A stretch of 64,000 nt of DNA from Mesorhizobium sp. B2-8-5 (lineage in GTDB: Bacteria; Pseudomonadota; Alphaproteobacteria; Rhizobiales; Rhizobiaceae), in NCBI RefSeq assembly GCF_006440675.2, contig NZ_CP083951.1, forward strand, positions 5,799,501 through 5,863,500, read 5' to 3'. The translations under genes were made by a program, and so were the position numbers. The first letter of the stretch is position 1. Each line of letters begins with the position of its first letter. Of the stretch, positions 52,320 to 63,600 are shown piece by piece. The notes beneath the pieces were generated by a model, which made no database searches, was not told where the DNA came from, and saw nothing but the letters and a program-made list of their open reading frames with translations.

Positions 52320-53504
52320 TCACTTGGCCTGCGGCAGCACGATCCAGTCCGGGGTCTCGACCTTCCAGGCGCCGGCCTCGAGCTTCATCACCTTGGTGGC
52401 CTGCATCGGCGAATGCGTCTTGGCCTTGCCGAACACGTAAGGCGAGCCGGCGAGCGAGTTGGTGAGCGGCTGCATGTCGTGCAGCGCCTTGGCCACGCTT
52501 TCACGCGTCACCTCGCCGTCGATCGAAGCGACCACCTTGAGGAACAGCTCGGCGGCGAGGTAGCCGCCCTGCGAGAAGGCGGTGAGCGGCCTGTTCGCCT
52601 TCTGCATGTCGGCAATCCATTGCGCGTTGGCGGCCGAGTTCTTCTCGGTGTAGGGCTCCCACTCGGTGCCGACATAGATCGGCTGCTTTGTGTCGGCCAG
52701 CGCCTTGGCAACCTGCTCGGTGTAGCCGGGCGCCAGGAAGAGCCAGTTGATGCCGGTGATCTTCTGTGCATCCACCGTCTTGATCAGCTGCACCACCTGC
52801 GGCTCGACCTGGTTGGTCAACACGGCGTCGCAGCCGGCGTCGCGCGCCTTGATGACGTAAGGCGTGAGATCGCCCTGGAAGGGCAGCGTCAGATCGATCA
52901 GGTGGATCTTCTGGCCGCTGATCTGTTCCCAGGTCTCGATCGCCTTCTTGTAGGCCTCCTGGGTACCGCCGATGATGATGAAGAAGGCGCAGAGTTTCTT
53001 CGTCTTCAATTCGTTCGTGGCGTAGTAGGCCATCGCCGTCGACAGCGTGTAAGGGCCGACGTTAACGGGTGCGACGTTGGGCGAGGAGAAGCAGGCGGCG
53101 TCGACGCCGAGACCCTGCACCGAGAGGATCTTCTTGCGGCTGTAGGTGGCGGAGTTGACGGCACAGTCGAGCAGGCTGGCCGAGCCGACCAGCGCTACCG
53201 CCTCCTTGTTGTCGATCAGGTCGCGCGCGGCTTGCGCGGCGACCGCCGGATCCGCCTTGTCGTCGGCGATGGTGTAGTCGATCTTGCAGCCATTGATGCC
53301 GCCGGCGGCATTGACCGCATCGAAGGCGGCCTGGGTCGCCTTCGGCACTTCGGAGAAATCAGCCGGGCCGGTGACGGTCGACACCGCGCCGACCTTGATG
53401 GCGCCATCCTTGCAGGTTGGGCCGGCGGCGGACGCCGTGCCGGCCATGGCGGCAAGGCCGATGCCGGCAAATGCCGCTGCGAGTAGTCTCGATTTCCAAT
53501 GCAT
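52320..53504 (-). CDS. Branched-chain-type ABC transporter, periplasmic binding protein (LivK-like)
   Basis: This 394-residue protein begins with a signal peptide (MHWKSRLLAAAFAGIGLAAM) likely cut after ASA. It continues IKVGAVSTVTGPADFSEVPK and AAFDAVNAAGGINGCKIDYT, the usual start of Peripla_BP_6 proteins. Four cysteines (in PTCKDG, NGCKID, LLDCAVNS and AACFSS) could form two disulfides. GGGAGA precedes the ATG. It is encoded directly after the COG0523 GTPase gene in the long operon, so its ligand is likely the compound degraded by the amidohydrolase and aminotransferase. Confidence 0.9.
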   Translation of the reverse strand: MHWKSRLLAAAFAGIGLAAMAGTASAAGPTCKDGAIKVGAVSTVTGPADFSEVPKATQAAFDAVNAAGGINGCKIDYTIADDKADPAVAAQAARDLIDNKEAVALVGSASLLDCAVNSATYSRKKILSVQGLGVDAACFSSPNVAPVNVGPYTLSTAMAYYATNELKTKKLCAFFIIIGGTQEAYKKAIETWEQISGQKIHLIDLTLPFQGDLTPYVIKARDAGCDAVLTNQVEPQVVQLIKTVDAQKITGINWLFLAPGYTEQVAKALADTKQPIYVGTEWEPYTEKNSAANAQWIADMQKANRPLTAFSQGGYLAAELFLKVVASIDGEVTRESVAKALHDMQPLTNSLAGSPYVFGKAKTHSPMQATKVMKLEAGAWKVETPDWIVLPQAK

Positions 53505-53541
53505 GTTTCAGTCTCCCATTTTTGTCATGCGTTATTTGTTT

Positions 53542-54616
<1,075 letters not shown>

Positions 54617-54630
<14 letters not shown>

Positions 54631-56281
54631 AGACCACCCTCCCCTCGAACCAGGTCGTCAGCACTTTTGTGTCGGCGAGGTCCTCGGCCGGCGTCTCCAG
54701 CACGTTGCGGTCGAGCACGATGAGATCGGCCGATTTGCCGATCTCGATCGAGCCGACGGTCTCGGCGAGACCGATGGCGCGGGCCGAATTGATGGTGAAG
54801 ATTTCGAGCGCGGTAGCGATATCGATCGCCTGCTCCGGCCAAAGCGACGCGCCCGGAAATTCGCCGCTCGGGTTGCGGCGCGTCACCAGGCCTTCGATGC
54901 CGTCCCACGGATCGGGGTTAGGCATCACCGGCCAGTCGGAACCGCCGGCCAGCAGCGCGCCGGCGGCAAGCAGGTCCTTGTTCGGCCAGAAGCGCAGTGC
55001 CCGCGCCTCGCCCATGGTCTGCTTGTGGCCTTCGAGGAAGCTGGTCGGATACCACAGGAAAGGCGAGAGATCGGCGACAACGCCGAGCTCGGCGAAGCGG
55101 GCGATATCGTCCGGCGCGATGTAGCTCGCATGCGCGATGTGATGCTTCAGCTTGGTCGGCCCATTGAAGGAGCGCGCGACGTCGATCGCGTCGAGCGCCT
55201 GGCTGACGGCGGCATCGCCGGCGCAGTGGATCTTTACCCCGAGCCCGAGTTTCTCGCATTTGCCGATCCAGCGGATCAGCTCCGGCACGGTGACGATGGT
55301 CGAGCCGCGGAAGCAGCAGCCCAGCACCGGGTCCTTGGTGTAGGGCTCGTGGAAAGCGGCGGTGCGCGCACCCGGCACACCATCGAGGAATATCTTGACG
55401 AAATCCGGCTTCGCGTGAACGCCGCGATATTGCTCGCGCAGGGCGATCAGCTCGTCGCCGGCAATGCCGAACATGAAGGAGGGCTCGACGGCCGGCATGG
55501 CCGACACCGACCAGGCGGTCAGCTCGCCGCGATCGTCGAGGCCTTTCAGCGCCGCGAGGATCGGCTGCATGGCGGCGGCGTCGAGAAATGCTGTGACGCC
55601 GTAGGAGTTGAGCGTCGCGATCGAGCGTGCCATCGCGGCGCGGTCCATTTCCTCGGTGTAGTGGCCGGATTGCGCGATGGTGCGCTCGACGATGCCGGCG
55701 GCGGATTCGATCATCATGCCGGTCAGCGCGCCGGTGGCCGGATCGCGGCCGATGGAGCCCTTCTCCGGATCGGGCGACGACGCGGAAAGGCCAGCCAAGC
55801 CAAGCGCTTGCGAGTTGATCCAGCGGTTGTGATAGGTGTCGTCACGCAGCATCACCGGCCGGCCCTGGCTCACCCGGTCGAGCGCCGCCAGCGCCTCCAG
55901 CCTGTTGAGCTTCGGCAACAGATCGCTGCCCCATTGTCCGCCGATGATCCAGGAGCCTTCCGGCGCCTTGGCCGCCGCCTCGCCGACGCGCGCGATCAGC
56001 GTCTCGAAGCTCCCCGTCGGCGGGAAGCGGAACTCGAAAAGCTCGGCTTGGCCTCCCATCATCAGATGCGCATGCACGTCGACGATGCCAGGCATCATCA
56101 TCGCGCCCTTGAGGTCGACGACACGGGTGGTAGCGCCTGTCAGCGCGGCGACGTCAGCGCCCTCGCCGACCGCGACGATGCGGCCGCCCTTGACGGCGAC
56201 GGCCGAGGCCCAGGGCCGCTTGCGGTCGAGCGTGTAGATGCGGCCATTGGTGAAAACCAGGTCGGCGCTTCTGTCGAGCAT
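54617..56281 (-). CDS. Amidohydrolase (YtcJ/Amidohydro_3 type)
   Basis: This 554-residue metal-dependent hydrolase shows the family pattern: DLVFTNGRIYTLDRKRPWAS at the start, MMPGIVDVHAHLMMGG with the first metal histidines (about 66-75), VKIHCAGDAAVSQALDAI in the middle, and GSDWPVMPNPDPWDGI for the catalytic aspartate. The C-terminal IGLAETVGSIEIGKSADLIV is standard. It would hydrolyse an amide or N-acyl bond; the substrate is unknown. GGAGAGGAGGAGAG precedes the ATG. Its 3' end overlaps the COG0523 GTPase gene, which may supply its metal. It follows two dehydrogenase genes. Confidence 0.87.
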
Positions 56282-56344
56282 TCTCTCTCCTCCTCTCCGC
56301 TAACCGCACCCTCATGCTGGCGAGCGAGCAAGTTTCAATTCACG

Positions 56345-57118
56345 TCACACCGCCCTGTTCTGTGTCGGGGCGCGGCCGCCACCATCCGCGACCAGCACCG
56401 CACCGGTGACGAAGGACGCTTCGTCCGACGCAAGGAACAGGCAGCAGGAGGCGATCTCTTCAGGCTCGGCGACGCGGCGCAGGGCGATGCGGTTGGTCAG
56501 CGCCTTGAACTCCTCGTCGGGAGTCGAGCCGTTGGCGCTTGCTGCCACCTTCATCTCGTAGACGCTCATCGGCGTGCGCACCCAGCCGGGCGCCACCGCA
56601 TTGGCGCGGATGCCGTCGACGCCGTGCGCGAACGCGAGCGAGCGGGTGTAGGAGACGAGCGCCGCCTTGCTCGCCGAATAGGCGGCGTTCTGGCCGCTGG
56701 CGTTGAAGGCTCCGACCGAGGCGATGTTGACGATCGCGCCGCCGCGCGCCTTGAGCAGCGGCAGCGCGGCGCGGCAGACCATCATAGAGCCGGTGACGTT
56801 GACGGCGAAGCTCTTGGTCCAGGTCTCGTCGCTCAGCGTCTCAGGCTCGTCGAGGATCATGACGCCGGCGGCATTGACGACGATGTCGAGACGTCCGTCG
56901 CAGGCATCGATGGCCTGAGCGATATCGTTGGCATCCGTGATGTCGCCGCGCACGGCGGTGCCGCCGCTGGCCTCGGCCGCCTCCTCCAGCACCTTGCCGC
57001 CATGCCCGAAGGCGACGACCCTGGCGCCCTCTCGCCCGAACAGCTCGGCGGTGGCGCGACCCATGCCGGTGGCGGCGCCGGTAACCAGGGCCGTGCGGCC
57101 TTCGAGGCGCCGGCTCAT
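56345..57118 (-). CDS. Short-chain dehydrogenase/reductase
   Basis: This 257-residue NAD(P)-dependent enzyme has the classical SDR pattern: ALVTGAATGMGRATAELFG (10-28), NAAGVM near 88, a serine in IVNIASVGAF, and the catalytic YSASKAALV. The C-terminal LFLASDEASFVTGAVLVADG is typical. The ATG at 57118 overlaps the stop of the preceding dehydrogenase gene by four bases, so the two are coupled. The long open frame extending upstream is a chance read-through. It probably oxidises an alcohol or reduces a ketone in the operon's pathway. Specificity is not visible. Confidence 0.88.
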   Translation of the reverse strand: MSRRLEGRTALVTGAATGMGRATAELFGREGARVVAFGHGGKVLEEAAEASGGTAVRGDITDANDIAQAIDACDGRLDIVVNAAGVMILDEPETLSDETWTKSFAVNVTGSMMVCRAALPLLKARGGAIVNIASVGAFNASGQNAAYSASKAALVSYTRSLAFAHGVDGIRANAVAPGWVRTPMSVYEMKVAASANGSTPDEEFKALTNRIALRRVAEPEEIASCCLFLASDEASFVTGAVLVADGGGRAPTQNRAV

Positions 57119-57912
57119 GCCAGCCCCCAATGCCGTTCGACAGCGTAGCCGGTCTCCGGCAGGGTCGAGCCGCCGTCGACGACGATGGTCTGGCCCGTGG
57201 TGTATTTCGCTTGGCTCGAAGCGAGGTAGAGCATCGCGTAGGCGATGTCGTCCGCCTCGCCGAGACGGCCCATGGGAATGAATTGGCCTAGGCGGTCCGC
57301 CACCTCCGGCTTGCTCATCGTGCCGCGGCCGGGCTTGGCGATAAAGCCCGGCTCGACGCCGTTGACGGTGATGCCGTCGCGCGCGAATTCGAAGGCGGCG
57401 CCACGGATGAAGGCGTTGACGCCGGCCTTGGCTGCCGAATAGTGCGCGCCGCCCGCCATGGCAACGCGCGCCGAAACCGACGAGGTGACCAGGATGCGGC
57501 CGAAACGGTTGATGCGCATTGCGGGCGCCGCCGCCTGTGCCAGCCAGAAACAGGCTTTCAGGTTGATAGCCAGCGCCTCTTCGAGCTTGTCCTCGTCGAG
57601 CTCCTCGACCGAGGCCCAGGGGCAGCCGCCGGCATTGTGGACGACGGTGTCGAGCCGGCCGGCCTCGCGCGCGACATTGCCGACAAGTGTGTGAAGCGCG
57701 GCGCGGTCGAGCCCGGGAAGCGCAACGGCGCGTACGGGCAGGCCGCGCGCGGAGAGCTCCGCGGCAAGCGCCTCGGCGACATCGAGCGTTCGATTGGCAA
57801 TGACCACCGAGGCGCCGGCCTCGGCAAAGCGCGTGACGATGGCGGCACCGATGCCGCGCCCGCCGCCGGTCACCAGCGCCACCCTGCCCGTGAGATCGAA
57901 CGGGGTCGCCAT
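57115..57912 (-). CDS. Short-chain dehydrogenase/reductase
   Basis: This 265-residue enzyme is a second classical SDR: VALVTGGGRGIGAAIVTRFA (12-31), NRTLDVAEAL for the cofactor loop (the Asn-Arg suggests NADP use), VVHNAGGCPW, and the catalytic YSAAKAGVNAFIRG. It is related to, but not closely similar to, the next dehydrogenase. The stop of the aminotransferase gene is three bases before its start. The pair of dehydrogenases after an aminotransferase suggests that the keto acid or aldehyde produced is processed further. The exact substrate is unknown. Confidence 0.88.
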   Translation of the reverse strand: MATPFDLTGRVALVTGGGRGIGAAIVTRFAEAGASVVIANRTLDVAEALAAELSARGLPVRAVALPGLDRAALHTLVGNVAREAGRLDTVVHNAGGCPWASVEELDEDKLEEALAINLKACFWLAQAAAPAMRINRFGRILVTSSVSARVAMAGGAHYSAAKAGVNAFIRGAAFEFARDGITVNGVEPGFIAKPGRGTMSKPEVADRLGQFIPMGRLGEADDIAYAMLYLASSQAKYTTGQTIVVDGGSTLPETGYAVERHWGLA

Positions 57913-57915
57913 CGT

Positions 57916-59310
57916 TCAGACGACGCCCGAGCCACGGACGAGATCGACGAAACGGCCGAAGACTTCCGTATGGCGGTCGATATCGGCCGGTGACGTCGCC
58001 GGGCACATCAGGAACATGGTGTGGAAGGGCGTCACCAGTATGCCTTCGTTCATATAGAAGGCATTCAGCAGCGTCTCGAGGTCGCCGCGTCGGCCGGCGA
58101 TGACGTCGGCGCCGCTGCGCGGCGGGTTCGGCATGAACATGATCTCGGCGCGGGCGCCGGTCTGCGTCACGTGCCAGGGCAATTTGTTCACGGCGATGAT
58201 TTTGCTCGCGGCTTCGGCAAGGCGCGTGGCGTTGGCGATCATCCGCTCGAAATTGGCCGGCGTGAGCACTTCTTCCAGCACCGCGCGCATGGTGGCGACG
58301 GTGAGCGCGTTGCCGGCCAGCGTACCGCCGATGCCGAGATGCGCCGACTGGCGCACGCGCGGGTTGACCATCGGCACGATCTTCCAAAGCCGCTCGGCAA
58401 TCTCCCGCGAGACGCCGAAGATGCCGGCCGGAATGCCGCCGGCGATCGCCTTGCCGGCCACCAGCATGTCCGGCTCCAGCCCATGCAGCGCGGTGTAGCC
58501 GCCAGGCCCGCTGGAGATGGTGTGCGTCTCGTCGATGATCAGCACCGTGCCGGTGCGGCGCGTCATCTCGCGCAGTGCGGTGTGAAAACCCTCGGCGACC
58601 GGGATCATGCCGAAATTGGTCATCAGCGGCTCGGTCAGCACGCAGGCGACGTCGCCATGCGACAGCGCTTCTTCGAGCGCCGCGACGTCATTGAACTCGA
58701 CCACCCTGGAGACGGCTGAATGATCGACGCCGTTCGGATGGATCATGTTGCGCATGCCGATCTTGCCGTCACGGATCTCGACATGCGCCTCCTCGACGCC
58801 GCCATGATAGCAGCCGGAGAAGACCAGCACTTTCGGGCGCCCGGTGATCATGCGCGCGATGCGGATGGCGCCGCGGTTGGCGTCGGTGGCCGAGGTTGTC
58901 AGCGTCCAGTAAGGCAGGCCGAAACGGCGTGTGAGCTCGGCGCCGACCCAGAGGCTGTCCTCGGTGGGCAGCATCATCGTCGTGCCGTTCTGCAATTGGT
59001 GGATTGCCGCGCGCGTCACCGCTTCGGGCGCATGGCCGCACATGCCGCCGGTGTCGCCAAGCGCGAAGTCGACATAGTCGTGGGCGTCGATGTCGGTGAT
59101 ATGCGCGCCACGGGCCGAGGCGGCATAGACCGGGAAACCGCCGGCCCAGCGACGCATCCAGTGCGACGGCCCGCCATAGAGGAAATGCGTCTTGCCCTCT
59201 TCCCAGGCCGCCGCCGAGCGCGGATGCGTGTCGAGGAACCGCGCCTGCTCGCGGTCGAGCAGGTCTTCGATCGTTGCTGATTGCAAAGCGGTCTTGCTGG
59301 CGACCGTCAC
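57916..59310 (-). CDS. Class III aminotransferase (GSAM/beta-amino-acid type)
   Basis: This 464-residue PLP enzyme resembles glutamate-1-semialdehyde aminomutase and the related beta-phenylalanine transaminases. The block DYVDFALGDTGGMCGHAPEA near residue 76 and the upstream MRRWAGGFPVY recall the latter group. LIIDETHTISSGPGG holds the PLP-binding aspartate, and LVAGKAIAGGIPAG the Schiff-base lysine. A GTG start at 59310 is chosen because AGGGAGAG lies about ten bases before it. The longer frame to 59409 would run through the palindrome at 59367-59383. It is first in the nine-gene operon. Amination of a beta-amino acid or amine is a guess. Confidence 0.85.
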   Translation of the reverse strand: MTVASKTALQSATIEDLLDREQARFLDTHPRSAAAWEEGKTHFLYGGPSHWMRRWAGGFPVYAASARGAHITDIDAHDYVDFALGDTGGMCGHAPEAVTRAAIHQLQNGTTMMLPTEDSLWVGAELTRRFGLPYWTLTTSATDANRGAIRIARMITGRPKVLVFSGCYHGGVEEAHVEIRDGKIGMRNMIHPNGVDHSAVSRVVEFNDVAALEEALSHGDVACVLTEPLMTNFGMIPVAEGFHTALREMTRRTGTVLIIDETHTISSGPGGYTALHGLEPDMLVAGKAIAGGIPAGIFGVSREIAERLWKIVPMVNPRVRQSAHLGIGGTLAGNALTVATMRAVLEEVLTPANFERMIANATRLAEAASKIIAVNKLPWHVTQTGARAEIMFMPNPPRSGADVIAGRRGDLETLLNAFYMNEGILVTPFHTMFLMCPATSPADIDRHTEVFGRFVDLVRGSGVV

Positions 59311-59366
59311 GGCGCTGAACTCTCCCTGGCGCGCCAAATTCCGGAGCGCGTAGCTGTTCCCAATTC

Positions 59367-59383
59367 GGTTCACTATTTGAACC
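59367..59383. promoter_or_regulatory. Palindrome between the aminotransferase operon and iclR, candidate operator
   Basis: GGTTCACTATTTGAACC has perfect six-base arms around CTATT. It lies 57 bases before the aminotransferase GTG and 88 bases before the regulator ATG. The divergent layout suggests that the IclR-type protein binds here, which is not shown. Confidence 0.55.
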
Positions 59384-59470
59384 AGCGTTTTGTATGTTAT
59401 AGACAACACTGAAGGCAGGAAGGGCGTCTGTCAAGTTAATTCACACGCGAAGTATCCTGGAGAATGCGCG

Positions 59471-60217
59471 ATGAGCACGGTGGGCAAGGCGGTGTCGCTG
59501 CTGGAGCTGTTCACGCTACACGAACCGGAGATCGGCCTCTCCGACCTCGCGCGCCGCGCCGGCCTCGATAAGGCCACCGCCAGGCGGCTTCTGATGGCGC
59601 TTGCCGCGCACCGGCTGATCGAGCAGGAGCCGCGCAGCCGCCGCTACCGGTTGGGCGCCGGCCTGTCGCGGCTGGCGCGCATCCGCGACGCGCATTTCCC
59701 CTTCGTGCGGCTGGCCGCGCCAGTCATCCGCGAGCTGTCGCTCGAAACCGGCGAGACGGTGCATCTGTCCGAGTTCAGCGCCGGCGCGCTGCTTACGCTG
59801 CATGTCGAACTGTCGGCCAAGGCCAACCGCGTCAATGTCGATGTCGGCCAGGTGCTGCCGCTGCACGGCACGGCCTCGGGCATCGCGTTCCTCGCCGCCT
59901 CACGCCTAGAAGCGGTCGGCGCCTATCTGGAAAAACCGCTGCAGGCCTTCACTTCGTTCACGATGACGCAGCCGGACGACTTGGTGAAAGCCATCGCGCT
60001 TGCCGCTTTACGTGGCTATTCGCGCAGCGCCCAAGGCTATGAGGAAGGCGTGCACAGCATAGGCGCGGCCATCCGCGGCGCCGACGGCCAGCCGATCGGC
60101 ACGCTGGCCGTGGCCTCGCCCGTCTCGCGCGTCGACGATGCGACAGCGGCCGGACAAGGCGAAGCTGCAGTCAGGGCAGCCAGGCTGATCTCGGCGCGGC
60201 TGACCGGCGAGGCGTGA
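59471..60217 (+). CDS. IclR-family regulator
   Basis: This 248-residue regulator has an N-terminal winged helix (AVSLLELFTLHEPEIGLSDL, ARRAGLDKATARRLLMAL) and the IclR effector domain (LSLETGETVHLSEFSAGALL, VLPLHGTASGIAFLA, YSRSAQGYEEGVHSIGAAIR). IclR proteins act as repressors or activators of nearby catabolic genes. It is divergent from the aminotransferase operon across 160 bases that hold a perfect palindrome. GGAGAA precedes ATG 59471. The effector would be the operon's substrate or an intermediate. Confidence 0.88.
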   Translation: MSTVGKAVSLLELFTLHEPEIGLSDLARRAGLDKATARRLLMALAAHRLIEQEPRSRRYRLGAGLSRLARIRDAHFPFVRLAAPVIRELSLETGETVHLSEFSAGALLTLHVELSAKANRVNVDVGQVLPLHGTASGIAFLAASRLEAVGAYLEKPLQAFTSFTMTQPDDLVKAIALAALRGYSRSAQGYEEGVHSIGAAIRGADGQPIGTLAVASPVSRVDDATAAGQGEAAVRAARLISARLTGEA

Positions 60218-60287
60218 GGCGCCCCACCGGCGCTCAAAGCCACGGACTTTTGCTTTGAGGCATTTTTTGACCCACGCGTTCCACTTG

Positions 60288-60356
60288 TGAACATCGTTCA
60301 TTTTTCTCTTGAACGCCGTTCACGATGTGCTATGGTGCATCCGTGAACAACGTTCA
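60288..60356. promoter_or_regulatory. Three copies of the palindrome TGAAC-N3-GTTCA
   Basis: TGAACATCGTTCA (60288-60300), TGAACGCCGTTCA (60310-60322) and TGAACAACGTTCA (60344-60356) have perfect five-base arms; their starts are 22 and 34 bases apart. They lie in the 429-bp region before the Aas-type gene and are likely binding sites of a dimeric regulator. ATGGTGCATC between the second and third copies does not form a clear promoter. Confidence 0.7.
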
Positions 60357-60426
60357 AAGCGATGTATCCAGCCTGAAACAGACCGGCGCCGATCCGGCTT
60401 AACGCCGAAACGAAAGGATCATATCG

Positions 60427-60558
60427 ATGCTCGCCGACAGCCAAGCCCGCAAACAGTCAAGTGCCTGGAAGGCCTGGAGGCCTATCATGGACGACGGATT
60501 CCAGGCGCCAAGAACAAGAAACAAATGGATTGGATTGAACCGCAGTAACGAAGTTTAA
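60427..60558 (+). CDS. Possible very small ORF before the Aas-type gene
   Basis: A 43-residue frame (start MLADSQARKQSSAWKAWRPI, end GLNRSNEV) has AAAGGA about ten bases before its ATG. It is basic and tryptophan-rich and resembles nothing I know. It lies in the leader of the Aas-type gene, 88 bases before that start, so it could be a leader peptide, a small protein or chance. Confidence is low. Confidence 0.25.
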   Translation: MLADSQARKQSSAWKAWRPIMDDGFQAPRTRNKWIGLNRSNEV

Positions 60559-60646
60559 CGGCTTCCCGATAAACAAGGCTCAAACCGCGCAAGTGTCCGC
60601 TCAGTCCAATCGGATTGCCAGCCGGACTTGCCCAATGGAAGTTGCC

Positions 60647-63600
60647 ATGAACACCCATCTGATGATGTCGCGGCGCTTCGCGCCTCTCTTCTGGACGCAA
60701 TTCCTCTCGGCCTTCAACGACAATTTCCTGAAGAACACGCTGGTGTTCCTCATTCTCTTCACGCTGGCGAAGGATCAGGCCGCGTCGCTGGTGACGCTGG
60801 CCGGCGCCGTGTTCATGGCGCCCTTCCTGCTGCTTTCGGCGCTGGGCGGCGAGATCGCCGACCGCTTCGACAAGGCGCTGATCGCGCGCCGCCTGAAATT
60901 CACCGAGATCGCCGCGGCCGCCGTCGCCGTCGTCGGCATCGCGCTGTCCTCGATCCCGGTGCTGATGACGGCACTCTTGATGTTCGGCATCATCTCGGCG
61001 CTGTTCGGGCCGATCAAATACGGCATCCTGCCGGATCACCTGGAGCGCAAGGAACTGCCCAAGGCCAACGCCTGGATCGAGTCGGCGACCTTCGCCGCGA
61101 TCCTGGGCGGCACCATCGCCGGCGGCGTCGTCTCCGCCGACGGCATTGGGGTCGCGGTGTTCGGGCCGATCATGATGGCTTTGGCCGTCGGCTGCTGGCT
61201 GGTCAGCCGCTACATCCCCGCCACCGGTTCGGCCGCACCCAACCTCACCATCGACAAGAACATCTTCCGCTCGACCTGGCGGCAGGTCGCGGAACTGCGC
61301 ACCGACACGCGCATCTGGCGCGCCGGCCTGATGACCTCGTGGTTCTGGCTGGTCGGCGCGATCGTGCTTTCGATCCTGCCGGCGCTGATCAAGGATTCGC
61401 TCGGCGGCAACGAAATCGCCGTCACTGCCTATCTCGCCGTGTTCGCCGTCTCGATCGCCATCGGCTCGGCCATCGCCGCCTGGATGTCGCAAGGGCGCAT
61501 GGTGCTGCTGCCGGCGCCGGTCGGTACCGCGCTGCTAGCGCTGTTCGGCCTGCATCTGGCCTGGACCATCGGCAGCATGCAGCCCTCGCCCAAGGCCGAG
61601 ACGCTTGCCGCCTTCTTCGCCGGCCCCAACACCATCCGCGTCGCCATCGACCTCGCCGGCATGGCGATTGCGGCTGCCTTCCTGGTGGTGCCGACCTTCG
61701 CCGCCGTGCAGGCCTGGTCGCCCGAGGCACGCCGCGCCCGTGTCGTCGCGGCGGTCAGCATCGTCAATGCCGGCTTCATGACCGTCGGCGGCATCCTCGT
61801 CGCGGCCATTCAGGCCGCTGGCGTCTCCATCGCGGGTATCCTGTTCGGCCTCGTCGTCGCCAATGCCATCGCCGCCTGGCTGATGCTGAAATACCTGCCG
61901 ACCAATCCGTTCCGCGACTTCGTGTCGATCCTGTTTCGCGCCTTCCTGCGTCTGGAGGTGGAGGGCATCGAGAACCTCAAGGCGGCCGGCAAGGCGCCGA
62001 TCCTGGCGCTCAACCATGTCAGCTTCCTCGACGGCCCGCTGGCGCTGACGCTGACCGACGAGGAGCCGGTCTTCGCCATCGACTACACGATCGCGCAGGC
62101 CTGGTGGATGAGGCCGTTCATGAAGCTTGCCCGCGCGCTGCCGCTCAATCCGGCGAAGCCGATGTCGACCCGCACCCTTATCAAGATCGTGCAGGGCGGC
62201 GATCCGTTGGTCATCTTTCCCGAGGGACGCATCACCGTCACCGGCGGCCTGATGAAGGTCTATGACGGCGCCGCCATGGTCGCCGACAAGACCGGCTCGA
62301 TGGTGGTGCCGGTGCGCATCGAGGGGCTGGAGAAGAGCTACTTCTCGCGGCTCTCCTCGCAACATGTGCGCCGCCGCCTGTTCCCGAAGGTCAAGGTGAC
62401 CATCCTGGAGCCGGTGAAGCTCGAAGTCCCGCAGGAATTGAAGGGCCGCCAGCGGCGCGCCGCGGCGGGCTCCGCGCTCTACCAGGTGATGTCGGACCTG
62501 GTCTTCCGCACCCAGGACATCGACAAGACCGTTCTGGAGAAGATCATCGAGACGGCCAACGAGCGCGGCATGAAAGAACTCGCCGTGCAGGATCCGGTCA
62601 CCGGTTCGCTGAGTTATGGCAAGCTGCTCACCGCCGCCGCCGTGCTCGGCGAGAAGTTCGAGCATCTCTATGCCGGACAGCAGACGCTGGGCATCATGCT
62701 GCCCAACGCCAACGGCGCCTGCGCAGCACTGCTCGGCGTCATGTCGGCCGGCAAGGTTCCGGCGATGATCAACTTCACCGCGGGTGCCGCGAACATCCTG
62801 TCGGCCTGCAAGGCGGCCGAGGTGCGCACCGTGCTCACCTCCCGCGCCTTCGTCGAACAGGCAAAGCTCGGGCCGATGGTCGAGGAGATCGGCCGCTCGG
62901 TCGACATCGTCTGGCTCGACGATCTGCGGGCCACGATCGGTCTCAAGGACAAGCTGCTCGGCCTGTTGCGCAAGGCGACGCCGCGGGTGGCGCGCAAAGC
63001 GGACGATCCGGCGGCGATCCTGTTCACCTCGGGCTCGGAAGGCACGCCGAAGGGCGTGGTGCTCACCCATCGCAACATCCTGGCCAATGCCGCCCAGGCC
63101 GCCTCGCGCATCGACTTCCATTCGGGCGACAAGGTGTTCAGCGTGCTGCCGATCTTCCACTCCTTCGGCATGACGGCGGGCACGGTGCTGCCGCTGATCT
63201 CCGGCGTGCCGGTCTATTTCTACCCCTCGCCGCTGCACTACCGCATCGTGCCGGAGCTGATCTATGCCTCGAACGCGACGATCATCTTCGGCACCGACAC
63301 CTTCCTGTCCGGCTATGCCCGCACGGCACACCCCTACGACTTCCGTTCGGTGCGCTACTGCTTCGCCGGCGCCGAGCCGGTGAAGGCCGCGACGCGCCAG
63401 ACCTATATGGAGAAGTTCGGCCTGCGTATCCTGGAAGGCTACGGCGTGACCGAAACCGCGCCGGTGATCGCCATCAACACGCCGATGTACAACAAGTCGG
63501 GCAGCGTCGGCAAAATCATGCCCGGCATGGAGTACCGCCTCGAGCCGGTGCCCGGCGTCGACGAAGGCGGCCGGCTGTTCGTGCGCGGCCCGAACGTCAT

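Noticed and set aside
60288..60356. A small CRISPR array
   Set aside because: The three repeats are 13-bp palindromes with unequal spacing of 22 and 34 bases and no cas genes. They look like operators.
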